Part shown: positions 22,576 to 29,875 of the stretch, in pieces | Numbering within the stretch: the first letter of the stretch is position 1 | Layout of the letters: each line of letters starts with the position of its first letter | Origin: a virus | IMG/VR virus record: IMGVR_UViG_3300050821_002521 | Location: 1-36,980 of that record | Length of the DNA: 36,980 nucleotides | Strand: one strand, 5' to 3' | The notes under the pieces: model-generated | What the model was told of the DNA's origin: nothing | What the model saw: only the letters and a program-made list of their open reading frames with translations | Databases searched by the model: none | Translations under genes and position numbers: made by a program

Positions 22576-23247
22576 TTAAGCCTTTCTCGACGGATACCAC
22601 AGAGCCGCGCCGCTTGAAGTATCGAGAATGAAGTCAATGAATGTTCCGGCAGTCAAAGCTGCGACAGTGCCGGCGATTGCCGGCCCAGTTCCGCCGCCGC
22701 CTGTCGCCCACGCCGCCGTTGAGTCGGTAATGATCGTGATCCGCGTTCCGTTGATGTAGTTCTCTTCGGAGTTTGGCCCGGATTGACTCAAAAGCGCTGA
22801 AGTCGGCGGCTGCATGTTGGTGATCGAAGCCGCGCCGCTGACATGGAACAGCGAACTGGGGCAAATGATGCTGGCAGCCGAGGCTACGACCGGACCGGAA
22901 GTCTGCGAGTTGATGTCCGGCTGGACGCTCACAAAGGCCTTGATGGCCGGCACGAAGTTCAGGAAGTCCAAGCTGGTTCCGAAGATAAACGGCGTAAGCG
23001 TCGGATGTGGCATGGCGCGCGTGCCCATGACTCCGCGCTTGACGCTGACCGGTGATACGCCTGAGCCAAACGTTCCGCTGATGATTTGCATCATTTCCTG
23101 ATCGACCAGCAGATACGTCTGCACGCCTACGGCAGGGTTGGTGGCGGCTTGGAAGACCGATGCGGTCACGCCAGTGCCTACGGTCAGCGAAAAAGAGGTG
23201 TCGGTTGCTCCTAGTGCGTTTGCGATTGTGCTATAGGCAAATGCCAT
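22576..23247 (-). CDS. Putative virion structural protein, beta-rich (223 aa)
   Basis: The protein starts MAFAYSTIANALGATDTSFS with a repeating beta pattern, includes QTYLLVDQEMMQIISGT and VSVKRGVMGTRAMPHP, a motif seen in phage head-region beta proteins, and ends with a small hydrophobic beta domain (GTFIDFILDTSSGAALWYPS). It is the first late gene after coat in transcription order, separated from it only by the antisense HNH gene. Probably a head decoration or connector protein. Confidence 0.7.
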   Translation of the reverse strand: MAFAYSTIANALGATDTSFSLTVGTGVTASVFQAATNPAVGVQTYLLVDQEMMQIISGTFGSGVSPVSVKRGVMGTRAMPHPTLTPFIFGTSLDFLNFVPAIKAFVSVQPDINSQTSGPVVASAASIICPSSLFHVSGAASITNMQPPTSALLSQSGPNSEENYINGTRITIITDSTAAWATGGGGTGPAIAGTVAALTAGTFIDFILDTSSGAALWYPSRKA

Positions 23248-23255
23248 GATTTACC

Positions 23256-23283
23256 TTGCCTTTCCTGTAGTCGCTGTTATATT
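23256..23283 (+). promoter_or_regulatory. Promoter of the antisense HNH gene
   Basis: TTGCCT (23256-23261), 16-base spacer, TATATT (23278-23283). The predicted start point falls at or next to the ATG at 23290, so the message could be leaderless. Confidence 0.4.
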
Positions 23284-23289
23284 ACGCAC

Positions 23290-23712
23290 ATGCCAATGAC
23301 ACGTGCCGAGATTTCCAAACGCTATTCTGATTCTGACAAAGGCCGTGCTAAGAAAAAAGAATGGGTTGAGGCAAACAAAGAGCACCTTGTCGAGTACCAT
23401 GCTCAGTGGATTAAGGACCATCAGGACAGAGCTTCTGCAGCGCTGGCCAAATGGAGACGTGAGAATCGAGCGAAATACAATGCCCAATACAAGCGGTATC
23501 GCGACCGCAACAAGGAAAAGTTTTCGGCGTACCGAAAGTTCAAGCGTGCGTTGAAGGCTGGTATTCTCGTCCGGCCCATCGCCTGCGAAAAATGCGGCGA
23601 GGACAAAAAAAGGATTGACGCACATCATCACTTGGGCTATGATAAGCCCCTTGATGTTCAGTGGTTGTGCCGTCAGTGTCATGTAGATATTCACAAGATT
23701 TCTACGCCATGA
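23290..23712 (+). CDS. Free-standing HNH endonuclease beside the coat gene
   Basis: A 140-aa protein. The N-terminal 90 residues are a highly charged helical DNA-binding arm (AKWRRENRAKYNAQYKRYRD). The C-terminal HNH/zinc domain has Cys99-x2-Cys102, the AHHHLGYDKPLDVQWLC core (His112-114) and CRQCHVDIH (Cys127, Cys130, His131, His135). It runs opposite to its neighbours, and its end overlaps the coat gene's last codons by 11 bases tail to tail. Homing-type nucleases commonly sit beside conserved head genes and cut an intron-less or HNH-less homologue. Confidence 0.88.
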   Translation: MPMTRAEISKRYSDSDKGRAKKKEWVEANKEHLVEYHAQWIKDHQDRASAALAKWRRENRAKYNAQYKRYRDRNKEKFSAYRKFKRALKAGILVRPIACEKCGEDKKRIDAHHHLGYDKPLDVQWLCRQCHVDIHKISTP

Positions 23713-24919
23713 CCCTACAGGCCGTCTCACCGTAAAGAGTCGCCCACCCATACAAAACGTCGAAACGTCCAGGCAAACGATCGGAGTTTATATCGTATGC
23801 TTTTATGTATCTCATGCTCAACCCCAGCTGATCACTGGATTTTCGCTCGGCCATGATGACTCCGCCAGTCGGCAGAACCATGTCAGCCATGCCCAAAGTG
23901 AAGCTGCCCTTGTGGAAGCACAGACCTTGCGGGGAGTTGATTCCCGCGGCGCCAAACACGTTGATGCTTGCGCCAGCGCCAGGAGCTGCTACCACGTTCT
24001 GGAATGGCCCCGAAAGCACGATGGCCGGGAAGATCGGCGCTGTGGCCGCGCCGCCCGAGGAAGTGACATCGGCAGTGACCGTGAAGCACTGCAAAGAGCC
24101 TGTCGAAGTCTTTTCCTGCGGGTTGACGGAGTAAACGCCTGTCGTCCCTGAACCGATGGTGAATACATTGCCCTTCTTGAGCAATGCGGTCACTGATCCG
24201 GCGTTCGAGAGCACCAGCGATGCGCCTGATTGCCCGCCGGCGTTGATGGTAATCGTTGTGGCGCCGTTCAAGGCTCCCACGGTGTTTACCGCTACGTTCT
24301 GATCCATGGCCCACGCTGCGCCGATGGCATAGCCCATGTAGCCTTCTTCGTACTGTTCGCGGATACGCTCTGAAGACTGGAACAAGCCCTTCAAGGCATC
24401 AACGATCGGAGGTTCCATGGCCTGGTTGATGATGATGGCTCGTGGCGTCTTGGCCGCGGCGTTGTCATTCAGCTTCTGCATGGCCTGCAAGTAGGTGAGC
24501 AAGGCGTTCGGCGGTGTGCCCGGAACGCCTACCGCATTGGCCACGTTGAGGTATTGCAAGAGCCCGTCAGCATCAATCTTGTTGGCAATGCGCGCCATAG
24601 CAGGCTTCAGGAACCTGTCGGCAAAGTTCTCGATGTTCAGCGTGAAGTCTTCCGAGGTGAAGGTGGTGTCTACGCCGAACTGCGTGGTAAGCACCAACTG
24701 GACTACCGTTTCGATGGCGTCTTCGGTTGAAAGCCCTTGCCCGGAGCGGCCGGTATACTTGGGCGGTTTGCGAATGTTTAAGATCGTTCCAATTTGCGCG
24801 CCTTGCTTGGCAAAGTCTTTGTCGTATTCGCGGACAACTTCTTTCGTGAAGGTGAGTTCGTTTTCAAGAACTGGCAGGGATTCCATCGTGACCATACCGA
24901 TGGTTAAAAGTTGGTTCAC
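23702..24919 (-). CDS. Major capsid protein, P22 coat family
   Basis: The 405-aa product has the P22-coat signature: TMESLPVLENELTFTKEVVR near the start, QIGTILNIRKPPKYTGR, TEDAIETVVQLVLTTQFGVD, then LNIENFADRFLKPAMARIAN. P22 coat is an HK97-fold protein of about 430 aa with an inserted domain; here residues 220-330 are the variable beta-rich insertion. The GTG start at 24919 has GGAG nine bases upstream, inside a predicted stem. It is preceded by its own promoter and a folded leader, as expected for the most abundant virion protein. Confidence 0.93.
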   Translation of the reverse strand: MNQLLTIGMVTMESLPVLENELTFTKEVVREYDKDFAKQGAQIGTILNIRKPPKYTGRSGQGLSTEDAIETVVQLVLTTQFGVDTTFTSEDFTLNIENFADRFLKPAMARIANKIDADGLLQYLNVANAVGVPGTPPNALLTYLQAMQKLNDNAAAKTPRAIIINQAMEPPIVDALKGLFQSSERIREQYEEGYMGYAIGAAWAMDQNVAVNTVGALNGATTITINAGGQSGASLVLSNAGSVTALLKKGNVFTIGSGTTGVYSVNPQEKTSTGSLQCFTVTADVTSSGGAATAPIFPAIVLSGPFQNVVAAPGAGASINVFGAAGINSPQGLCFHKGSFTLGMADMVLPTGGVIMAERKSSDQLGLSMRYIKAYDINSDRLPGRFDVLYGWATLYGETACRVMA

Positions 24920-24925
24920 TGAGGA

Positions 24926-24976
24926 GTTCTCCTTTCGTTAAAAGAATCAGTTTCGATTCCTTCCCCGTAGGAGAAC
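24926..24976 (-). promoter_or_regulatory. Folded coat leader that masks the ribosome-binding site
   Basis: On the minus strand GTTCTCCT (24976-24969) is exactly complementary to AGGAGAAC (24933-24926), which contains the coat Shine-Dalgarno AGGAG. The 35-base loop holds an inner hairpin, GAATC-GAAACT... pairing with GATTC (24944-24959). The eight-base outer stem would hide the ribosome-binding site. Seven bases after the stem comes the GTG. Confidence 0.5.
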
Positions 24977-24984
24977 AAATTTAC

Positions 24985-25001
24985 CGAGCGACTGGCGCTC
25001 G
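24985..25001 (-). other. Perfect hairpin in the coat leader
   Basis: CGAGCG-CCAGT-CGCTCG on the minus strand, a six-base-pair stem with a five-base loop, just upstream of the stem that covers the coat ribosome-binding site. It could protect the 5' part of the coat message or compete with other folds. Confidence 0.5.
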
Positions 25002-25020
25002 CAGGAGAGAACTGACTGCT

Positions 25021-25048
25021 ACGCTACGCCCTTTTTGTCTGTTGTCAA
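25021..25048 (-). promoter_or_regulatory. Candidate coat promoter after the terminator
   Basis: A perfect -35 TTGACA (25048-25043, minus strand) begins only three bases after the terminator T-tract. The best -10 is TAGCGT (25026-25021, 16-base spacer), which is weak. The leader to the coat GTG would be about 95 bases. Confidence 0.4.
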
Positions 25049-25050
25049 GC

Positions 25051-25083
25051 CAAAAGAAAAAGCCCCGGCTTGGACCGGAGCTT
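25051..25083 (-). terminator. Rho-independent terminator between scaffold and coat
   Basis: Minus strand: AAGCTCCGG-TCCAAG-CCGGGGCTT followed by TTTCTTTT. The nine-base stem has one A-C mismatch. The opposite strand also ends in a T-rich run, so it may work both ways. Confidence 0.75.
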
Positions 25084-25118
25084 GTTTCTTTTGCAGAGAT
25101 GGTGCCTAGACGTAGTAT

Positions 25119-25147
25119 ATTTTACGCGATAATTGGTTAGCAGACAA
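25119..25147 (-). promoter_or_regulatory. Promoter upstream of the scaffold-coat terminator
   Basis: Minus strand: TTGTCT (25147-25142), 17-base spacer, TAAAAT (25124-25119, five of six). Transcription from here would reach the terminator at 25083-25051 after about 60 bases without meeting a start codon with a ribosome-binding site. The stretch 25084-25191 holds no coding frame. Confidence 0.45.
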
Positions 25148-25191
25148 TAGGGTATGCGTACAGCTATGGCATTCACATCTTTTTTTAATTT

Positions 25192-26187
25192 TCATCGGCC
25201 CCTCGCTCTTCTTGCCTGTCTACGCTGCCGGATGTATTCGTCCGTATCGGTGATTTCGTTCAATGGCACATCGTTGCGGGCATTGCCTGTCAGTCGAATA
25301 CCGGGGCTTGGTGCACTCGAAACAAAGTCTGAAGGCTTGACCGCCAGCCGCTCGGCTATCTTGCCAATCTCAATGACTTGCTGGAAGTCGTCCAGTTTCA
25401 TGAAATTCCTTGCTGCGAGGTCGTTTTCGGGCTTGGCGAGCCAGTAAGCGACTTCAGGGGCCGCCAGGCGGGTGATCGCTACTCTGCCGGCCTCGGACAT
25501 CGTTAAGCCTCTGACATGCGCTGCCTCGAGCGTCGTGTTGAAGTCGGGATGCCCGGCAATGAAGGATTTGCCTTTCTCGAGGAACTTGTCGAACTCCTCT
25601 TTTCGCAGGGTATCTACCAGCGCTGGCTTGGGTACTTCCTTGGGTATTTCGGCTGGCTTTGCGCCATTCTCCTTGGCTGCCCACAGCGCCATGGCGGCGT
25701 AGTACTGCTCTACGTCCTGGAACTCGTTCATCTTTGGCTGAGTCTTGGGGGCTTCGGCTGCGGGAGGAGTTTCAACGACTGGCGGTGGCACAGCCTTGGC
25801 CGCTTCTACCTGCTTGGCGAGCTCCGCAGCCTTCTCTTCAGCTTCGTGCTTTTCCCTGGTCAGTTGCTCGATCTTGACTTGCTTGCCGCCACGCTCCCGG
25901 CGCTTCTTGCCGTTCCGCTCATTGATGTAGGCATCTACCGCTTGCCGATCGACCATTTCTGGCGGGATGGCATTGTCGAGGATGGCTTTGATTTCTTCTG
26001 CTGGCTTGCCTTTTAGCGGTTCGGGGATGGCTGCTGCGAGTTCTTCCGGCGTGGCTGGCTTCGTGGTTTCGATGACGACTGGCGTAGGCTCGGCGTTGCG
26101 CTCCTTGGCACGCTCGGCGATGTAGGCATCGGTATCTTGCCGCTCTTTGACTTCAGGTTCGACGATGGGCGTGGCTGGCGTGCTCAT
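25192..26187 (-). CDS. Scaffolding protein
   Basis: A 331-aa highly charged, helical protein located directly upstream of coat, the position of P22 gp8. Residues 105-150 form a coiled coil (EQLTREKHEAEEKAAELAKQ). The C-terminus is a basic helix, DTDEYIRQRRQARRARGR, comparable in position and charge to the P22 scaffold tail that binds the coat. The same D-x-YI-x-x-R motif appears twice more, near residues 19-28 (DTDAYIAERAKER) and 84-92 (VDAYINERNGKK). Scaffold leaves the procapsid during DNA packaging. Start overlaps the upstream stop as ATGA. Confidence 0.8.
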   Translation of the reverse strand: MSTPATPIVEPEVKERQDTDAYIAERAKERNAEPTPVVIETTKPATPEELAAAIPEPLKGKPAEEIKAILDNAIPPEMVDRQAVDAYINERNGKKRRERGGKQVKIEQLTREKHEAEEKAAELAKQVEAAKAVPPPVVETPPAAEAPKTQPKMNEFQDVEQYYAAMALWAAKENGAKPAEIPKEVPKPALVDTLRKEEFDKFLEKGKSFIAGHPDFNTTLEAAHVRGLTMSEAGRVAITRLAAPEVAYWLAKPENDLAARNFMKLDDFQQVIEIGKIAERLAVKPSDFVSSAPSPGIRLTGNARNDVPLNEITDTDEYIRQRRQARRARGR

Positions 26188-26408
26188 ATCGCCCTCGGCA
26201 TAAATACTTGAGCCTTAGGATTAATGCACAAAACTTCCACCTCTCCGCGCATCTCACCCCATCCCTCGCGCCATTGGACAGGAATTGTCCTGTAAGCCAT
26301 GGGGACATGGCCGCGTTCCCTGGCAAACGCAGCCAATTCCATCTTTAGACTTTTAGCGTCAGTATCCTCGCGCAATACCGCTGACCATGATTGATTCGGC
26401 GCGCTCAT
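26184..26408 (-). CDS. Hypothetical protein (74 aa)
   Basis: A small mixed-fold protein (SLKMELAAFARERGHVPMAY, then EMRGEVEVLCINPKAQVF). It overlaps both neighbours as ATGA. It lies between portal and scaffold genes. No family was recognised; a packaging or assembly accessory role is only positional inference. Confidence 0.65.
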   Translation of the reverse strand: MSAPNQSWSAVLREDTDAKSLKMELAAFARERGHVPMAYRTIPVQWREGWGEMRGEVEVLCINPKAQVFMPRAI

Positions 26409-26680
26409 ATCCAGTCAATGTCCATTTCGCCCGGCGTCCCGGCAGTAACCACTTGGATACCAGTCCCAAAGAAAAGCGGCGCCAGCAAGCCCAAATTGAC
26501 GGTAATCGCGCCCGGCGTGGTCCCGCCATAGTTGCTGATGAGCGTGCCTGCGGGTGTAGGTCCATCAAAGAGCTGGAGCGTCCAGCCCGTACCTGCTGCT
26601 GGTACGCTGATGCCACGGATGTACCCGGGAAGATTTTTTAATTGGAACGTACCACTAGTTACTATCTTGGTAATGGCCAT
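26405..26680 (-). CDS. Small beta-rich virion-type protein (91 aa)
   Basis: A Gly/Thr/Pro-rich all-beta protein (GYIRGISVPAAGTGWTLQLF, AGTLISNYGGTTPGAITV) with very few charged residues, of the type used as capsid decoration or fibre knob. It lies upstream of the scaffold gene. Family not recognised. Confidence 0.65.
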   Translation of the reverse strand: MAITKIVTSGTFQLKNLPGYIRGISVPAAGTGWTLQLFDGPTPAGTLISNYGGTTPGAITVNLGLLAPLFFGTGIQVVTAGTPGEMDIDWI

Positions 26681-26681
26681 G

Positions 26682-27002
26682 TCAAATCTCCATTCTGTCT
26701 AGGATTTCGTGTATCCGTGAAACCTGCGATTGCAAGGACCGCGTGGCTCGGCTAACTAGAGCCACAAGCTGAACAGAATGCTCAGGTTCTTTGCCCTGCG
26801 TTGAATCCGAAGGTCCGCATGGGCGCATGGCTGGCGAGAGACGCTGTTCCAATTTGGTGACTACGGAACAGAGGTCTTGCAATACGGCATCGTGAGTCAT
26901 AAGCGCTTCGAGTACCAATGGTTGACGTTCTGCGATGACATTTGGGGCATTCGTCCTTAGTTGGTTCTGTGCCGCATTCTGACTGCCTGCTAATTCATAC
27001 AT
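26682..27002 (-). CDS. Helical hypothetical protein (106 aa)
   Basis: Two helical segments (QPLVLEALMTHDAVLQDLCS and SRATRSLQSQVSRIHEILDR) joined by a Pro/Ser-rich loop, consistent with a small coiled-coil protein. It starts two bases after the portal stop. Function unknown. Confidence 0.65.
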   Translation of the reverse strand: MYELAGSQNAAQNQLRTNAPNVIAERQPLVLEALMTHDAVLQDLCSVVTKLEQRLSPAMRPCGPSDSTQGKEPEHSVQLVALVSRATRSLQSQVSRIHEILDRMEI

Positions 27003-27004
27003 TT

Positions 27005-29197
27005 TTATTCTCCTTGTGCTGCTGGTTGCTGTGCGTTCGGGTCCGGTGGCGGCGGGGTTGTCGCCAAATCCTTTTCATGCGCTTGCTGACTGGCTTGCGT
27101 TTGCTGGTCGGCTTGCTGGCCCATCTGCGCCATTGCTAATTCATGCGCCTGGTCTGCGGCGTGTTCCCACTTGTCAAAGTCCAGCTGTGCCGCGGCTAGC
27201 TTTGCGTTTATGCCTGCCACCTCGACTTGTGCGGCGGTCTGAAGCTGGGCAATGGCCATCTTGCCGTCTTGCTGAATCTTCTCGGTCTTGATGGCGTCCA
27301 TCATCTCCTGATTGTGCTTCATAAGCTCTTGGTTAACTTGCTGGGCTTGCTGGAGTTGCGTGCCAAGCTTCTGAATCTGCGCTTGCGGGTCAGTGTCGTC
27401 GTCGCCCAGGGCTTGTGGCGGGATGATGCGCTTGATGCGTGCGGCAATCTCCTTTGCTCCCGGCATGTCTGAGTTGCCAATGATCACGTCCCCGGCGACT
27501 TTCATAATCTCGCCAGTCTTGTCGGCTTGCGCCAGCTGCATTTGCATGTTGAAGGCTTCTTGTCTCTTCGTCTGGTAGCTTGGCCCAACGTCGATAACCA
27601 CGTCGTAGGCACCTACCGAGATGTCGTAGACTTCCTTGATTTCTTCGGTAAGCAGGGCTTCGGCAGCATTCTGCCTGCCTGCGTGAACAATGACGTGATT
27701 TGTGGCCCCGTCAGGCTTAATGATTCTTTGCACACGAGGAGCATCGTAGATGAATGGGGCGGCGTCGAGGATGATACGTCCAATGTGACGGAGGGTCCGC
27801 GATAGGTTGTCAGTGAAGTTGAGATTGGTAAGCCCCCCTTGCTTTTGGAGCAGGTCGATCGCTTTGCCAGATTGGTCTGTTTTGGTTTGCCCGAGCGATG
27901 GTTCATAGATTCCTGTCACTGACTTCAGGTCTTGGTCTACCGCCTGGCTCATCGCCAGAATAGCTTGGATGGGCGGCTCAAACTGGTTCCTTACAGGCAA
28001 AGATGGCGCTGGCTGGCCGCTGGTTGTCACCATGTCGGCCTCGAGGTAGGCGTAGTTCACTACGTTGGCGTTTTGCCACTTGCCATCTTTGAATTGCCCT
28101 TTCCAGCCCACCCACGGAGCTTTAGGCGCCAGAGCAATAACTTCAGCCGCGTAAGAACGAAAATAGTTAATCGAACGCTGCGCATCCTTGGCGTTCCTCA
28201 CAATCCCGCAAAGCTCGCGTTCGCCGTCTACATCGAAGTCGTAGGCAATGAACGGAACCAGCGGAATGTAGCCGACCGTGCCTGGGAAGTCATATTCGTC
28301 AATGACCTCGATGGCGTTGATGACCGAGCACGTGATGGTGCATTTGCGGTACTTGCGTTTCTTGATGATCTTGGGCTTTTCTGCCATCTCTGCTGTCATC
28401 TTCGTGTAGGTCTTGCGGTCAAGGATCTGGCCATTCTCGAGATGCAGCAGTTCTTCGTCGTCCCATTCCTTGTGCCAGTATTCTGCTACGCGGATGGTCT
28501 TCGAGTTGCCCCATTCAGGGAAGTTGTCGCCTATCGAGGTGAGATCGTTCAGCTGTGCCAGCTGGCTGTTGGAGAACAGCGCTTTGTACTCATCGAACGG
28601 ATAGTCGCAGGTCTTGAACTTCCAGTTAGCGTCTGACTCATCGGCATACGTTGAACTCGGGTCGCAGTACACGGTAAAGAAGTTCTTGATTCTGCGGATG
28701 TAGAGTTCCTGATCGAAAGTACGTCCTGGCAAGTAATCAGCGCAAATCTCGCAATAGCCTTTGCCGGCAGTCACCATGGCTTCAAAGCCACAGTCAATCG
28801 CTACTTCGCTGTCAGAGTTGACGTGGATGTGACGGATAATGCCTTCGAGGATTTCGGCGGTGTCTGTGTCCGCGCCGTCGCCTACCGGCTTGATGGTGGC
28901 TTGCGGTCTTTGCGCTCTTTGCTCGTTAACAATCTGCGAGATGATGGCCGGCATCCGGTTGATCGTCAAGCAGGGCCGATTCTCTTCTTGCCGCTGCGTT
29001 TCTGTCTCCCCGGGCCATTGCTTGCCGACACGGAATCGCATATCGTCCAGGGCTTTAGCTCTGAACTTGTTTTCGGCGTCTACAGCTATCTTGAAGCGTT
29101 CCCTTGCGCGGGCCAGGAAGTCTCTGGTTTCTTGCGAGCTGGCAGCGACAGAACCTGCTATAGTGCGTGGCTTGTCGTCCAGAACGTCGTAGGCCAT
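27005..29197 (-). CDS. Portal protein, P22 type
   Basis: The portal is the dodecameric ring at one capsid vertex through which DNA is packaged. This 730-aa protein matches the P22 gp1 length (725 aa) and layout: an N-terminal helical start (ETRDFLARARERFKIAVDAE), RFRVGKQWPGE, the family block RPCLTINRMPAIISQIVNEQ, IRRIKNFFTVYCDPSSTYAD, and a long Gln-rich C-terminal coiled coil (KLGTQLQQAQQVNQELMKHN) equivalent to the P22 barrel. The start overlaps the upstream stop as TGATG. Confidence 0.93.
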   Translation of the reverse strand: MAYDVLDDKPRTIAGSVAASSQETRDFLARARERFKIAVDAENKFRAKALDDMRFRVGKQWPGETETQRQEENRPCLTINRMPAIISQIVNEQRAQRPQATIKPVGDGADTDTAEILEGIIRHIHVNSDSEVAIDCGFEAMVTAGKGYCEICADYLPGRTFDQELYIRRIKNFFTVYCDPSSTYADESDANWKFKTCDYPFDEYKALFSNSQLAQLNDLTSIGDNFPEWGNSKTIRVAEYWHKEWDDEELLHLENGQILDRKTYTKMTAEMAEKPKIIKKRKYRKCTITCSVINAIEVIDEYDFPGTVGYIPLVPFIAYDFDVDGERELCGIVRNAKDAQRSINYFRSYAAEVIALAPKAPWVGWKGQFKDGKWQNANVVNYAYLEADMVTTSGQPAPSLPVRNQFEPPIQAILAMSQAVDQDLKSVTGIYEPSLGQTKTDQSGKAIDLLQKQGGLTNLNFTDNLSRTLRHIGRIILDAAPFIYDAPRVQRIIKPDGATNHVIVHAGRQNAAEALLTEEIKEVYDISVGAYDVVIDVGPSYQTKRQEAFNMQMQLAQADKTGEIMKVAGDVIIGNSDMPGAKEIAARIKRIIPPQALGDDDTDPQAQIQKLGTQLQQAQQVNQELMKHNQEMMDAIKTEKIQQDGKMAIAQLQTAAQVEVAGINAKLAAAQLDFDKWEHAADQAHELAMAQMGQQADQQTQASQQAHEKDLATTPPPPDPNAQQPAAQGE

Positions 29198-29430
29198 CAG
29201 TTAGCCTTTTGCGTGAGGTCCAATAGCTTGTTGTTGCTCGGCGTAATCTGTTCAGCCATCAAGGTAGAAGGGTATTGCCCTGCTTTCAGCTTCTTGGCCC
29301 ATGCTGCCATGACGGATCGCAAGACCTGCACATCGGTTTCATCCGCCATCTTGAAGCGGAAAGTATCCATGAGCATCTCGCTGAACTTCTTAGCTCTGTC
29401 AGGCCTCCATTGCGGCTTACTCATAGGCAT
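29197..29430 (-). CDS. Hypothetical protein between GroES-like and portal genes (77 aa)
   Basis: The start is ATG 29430 with GAGG five bases upstream; it overlaps the end of the co-chaperonin gene by 14 bases, and a second ATG follows at 29424. The longer reading from 29514 is rejected. The product is helical and basic (PDRAKKFSEMLMDTFRFKMA, VLRSVMAAWAKKLKAGQYPS). No family was recognised. Confidence 0.7.
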   Translation of the reverse strand: MPMSKPQWRPDRAKKFSEMLMDTFRFKMADETDVQVLRSVMAAWAKKLKAGQYPSTLMAEQITPSNNKLLDLTQKAN

Positions 29431-29875
29431 GCTCACCTCGATTGATGAAATGCTCTCGCTCGACCGCCGTGCCAAGATACTCCACTTTGACATGCTCGTT
29501 TGGCAAGATCCCAAAGACGTCAGCTTCGCGGATGAGATGCACGTTCCTGTCGAGCTTGTAACTCAGCGGCCGCTCGAGAGGGCCTTTGCCGTCTGCGCCT
29601 GTGCCTACATTCTCGGCGTGCGTCAAATCATTCCAGCGAGAGTTGAACGCTACGATCTGTCCGGGTTGGACACTGCAAGGCTCGCGATAGCCTTTGTACC
29701 AGTCCCAGAAGTCACCTATCTTCGTATGGCGGTACCACCACTCGCCAGGATGCCATTTGCCGGGCCCTACAGCCAATACCAGCCCTTTTATGCTCTTGGG
29801 TGCGTCAGTGAGAACGATGATGCTGGATACGTCTATGCGTTGCACCAGGATGCGGTCTTCGGTGGGTTGGATCAT
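29417..29875 (-). CDS. groES-like: GroES-like co-chaperonin with a large insertion
   Basis: GroES caps the GroEL chamber. Phages such as T4 (gp31) carry their own cap to fold coat protein. This 152-aa product has the GroES frame: IQPTEDRILVQRID, a mobile loop carrying the I20-V21-L22 tripeptide that contacts GroEL, GLVLAVGPGKW, VQPGQIVAFN and the closing NVHLIREADVFGIL. Two insertions lengthen it beyond the usual 97 aa: a Trp/Tyr-rich block at about 41-69 and a charged loop at about 83-107; an extra tail follows 125. ATGA overlap with the large terminase gene. A role in coat folding is inferred. Confidence 0.8.
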   Translation of the reverse strand: MIQPTEDRILVQRIDVSSIIVLTDAPKSIKGLVLAVGPGKWHPGEWWYRHTKIGDFWDWYKGYREPCSVQPGQIVAFNSRWNDLTHAENVGTGADGKGPLERPLSYKLDRNVHLIREADVFGILPNEHVKVEYLGTAVEREHFINRGEHAYE

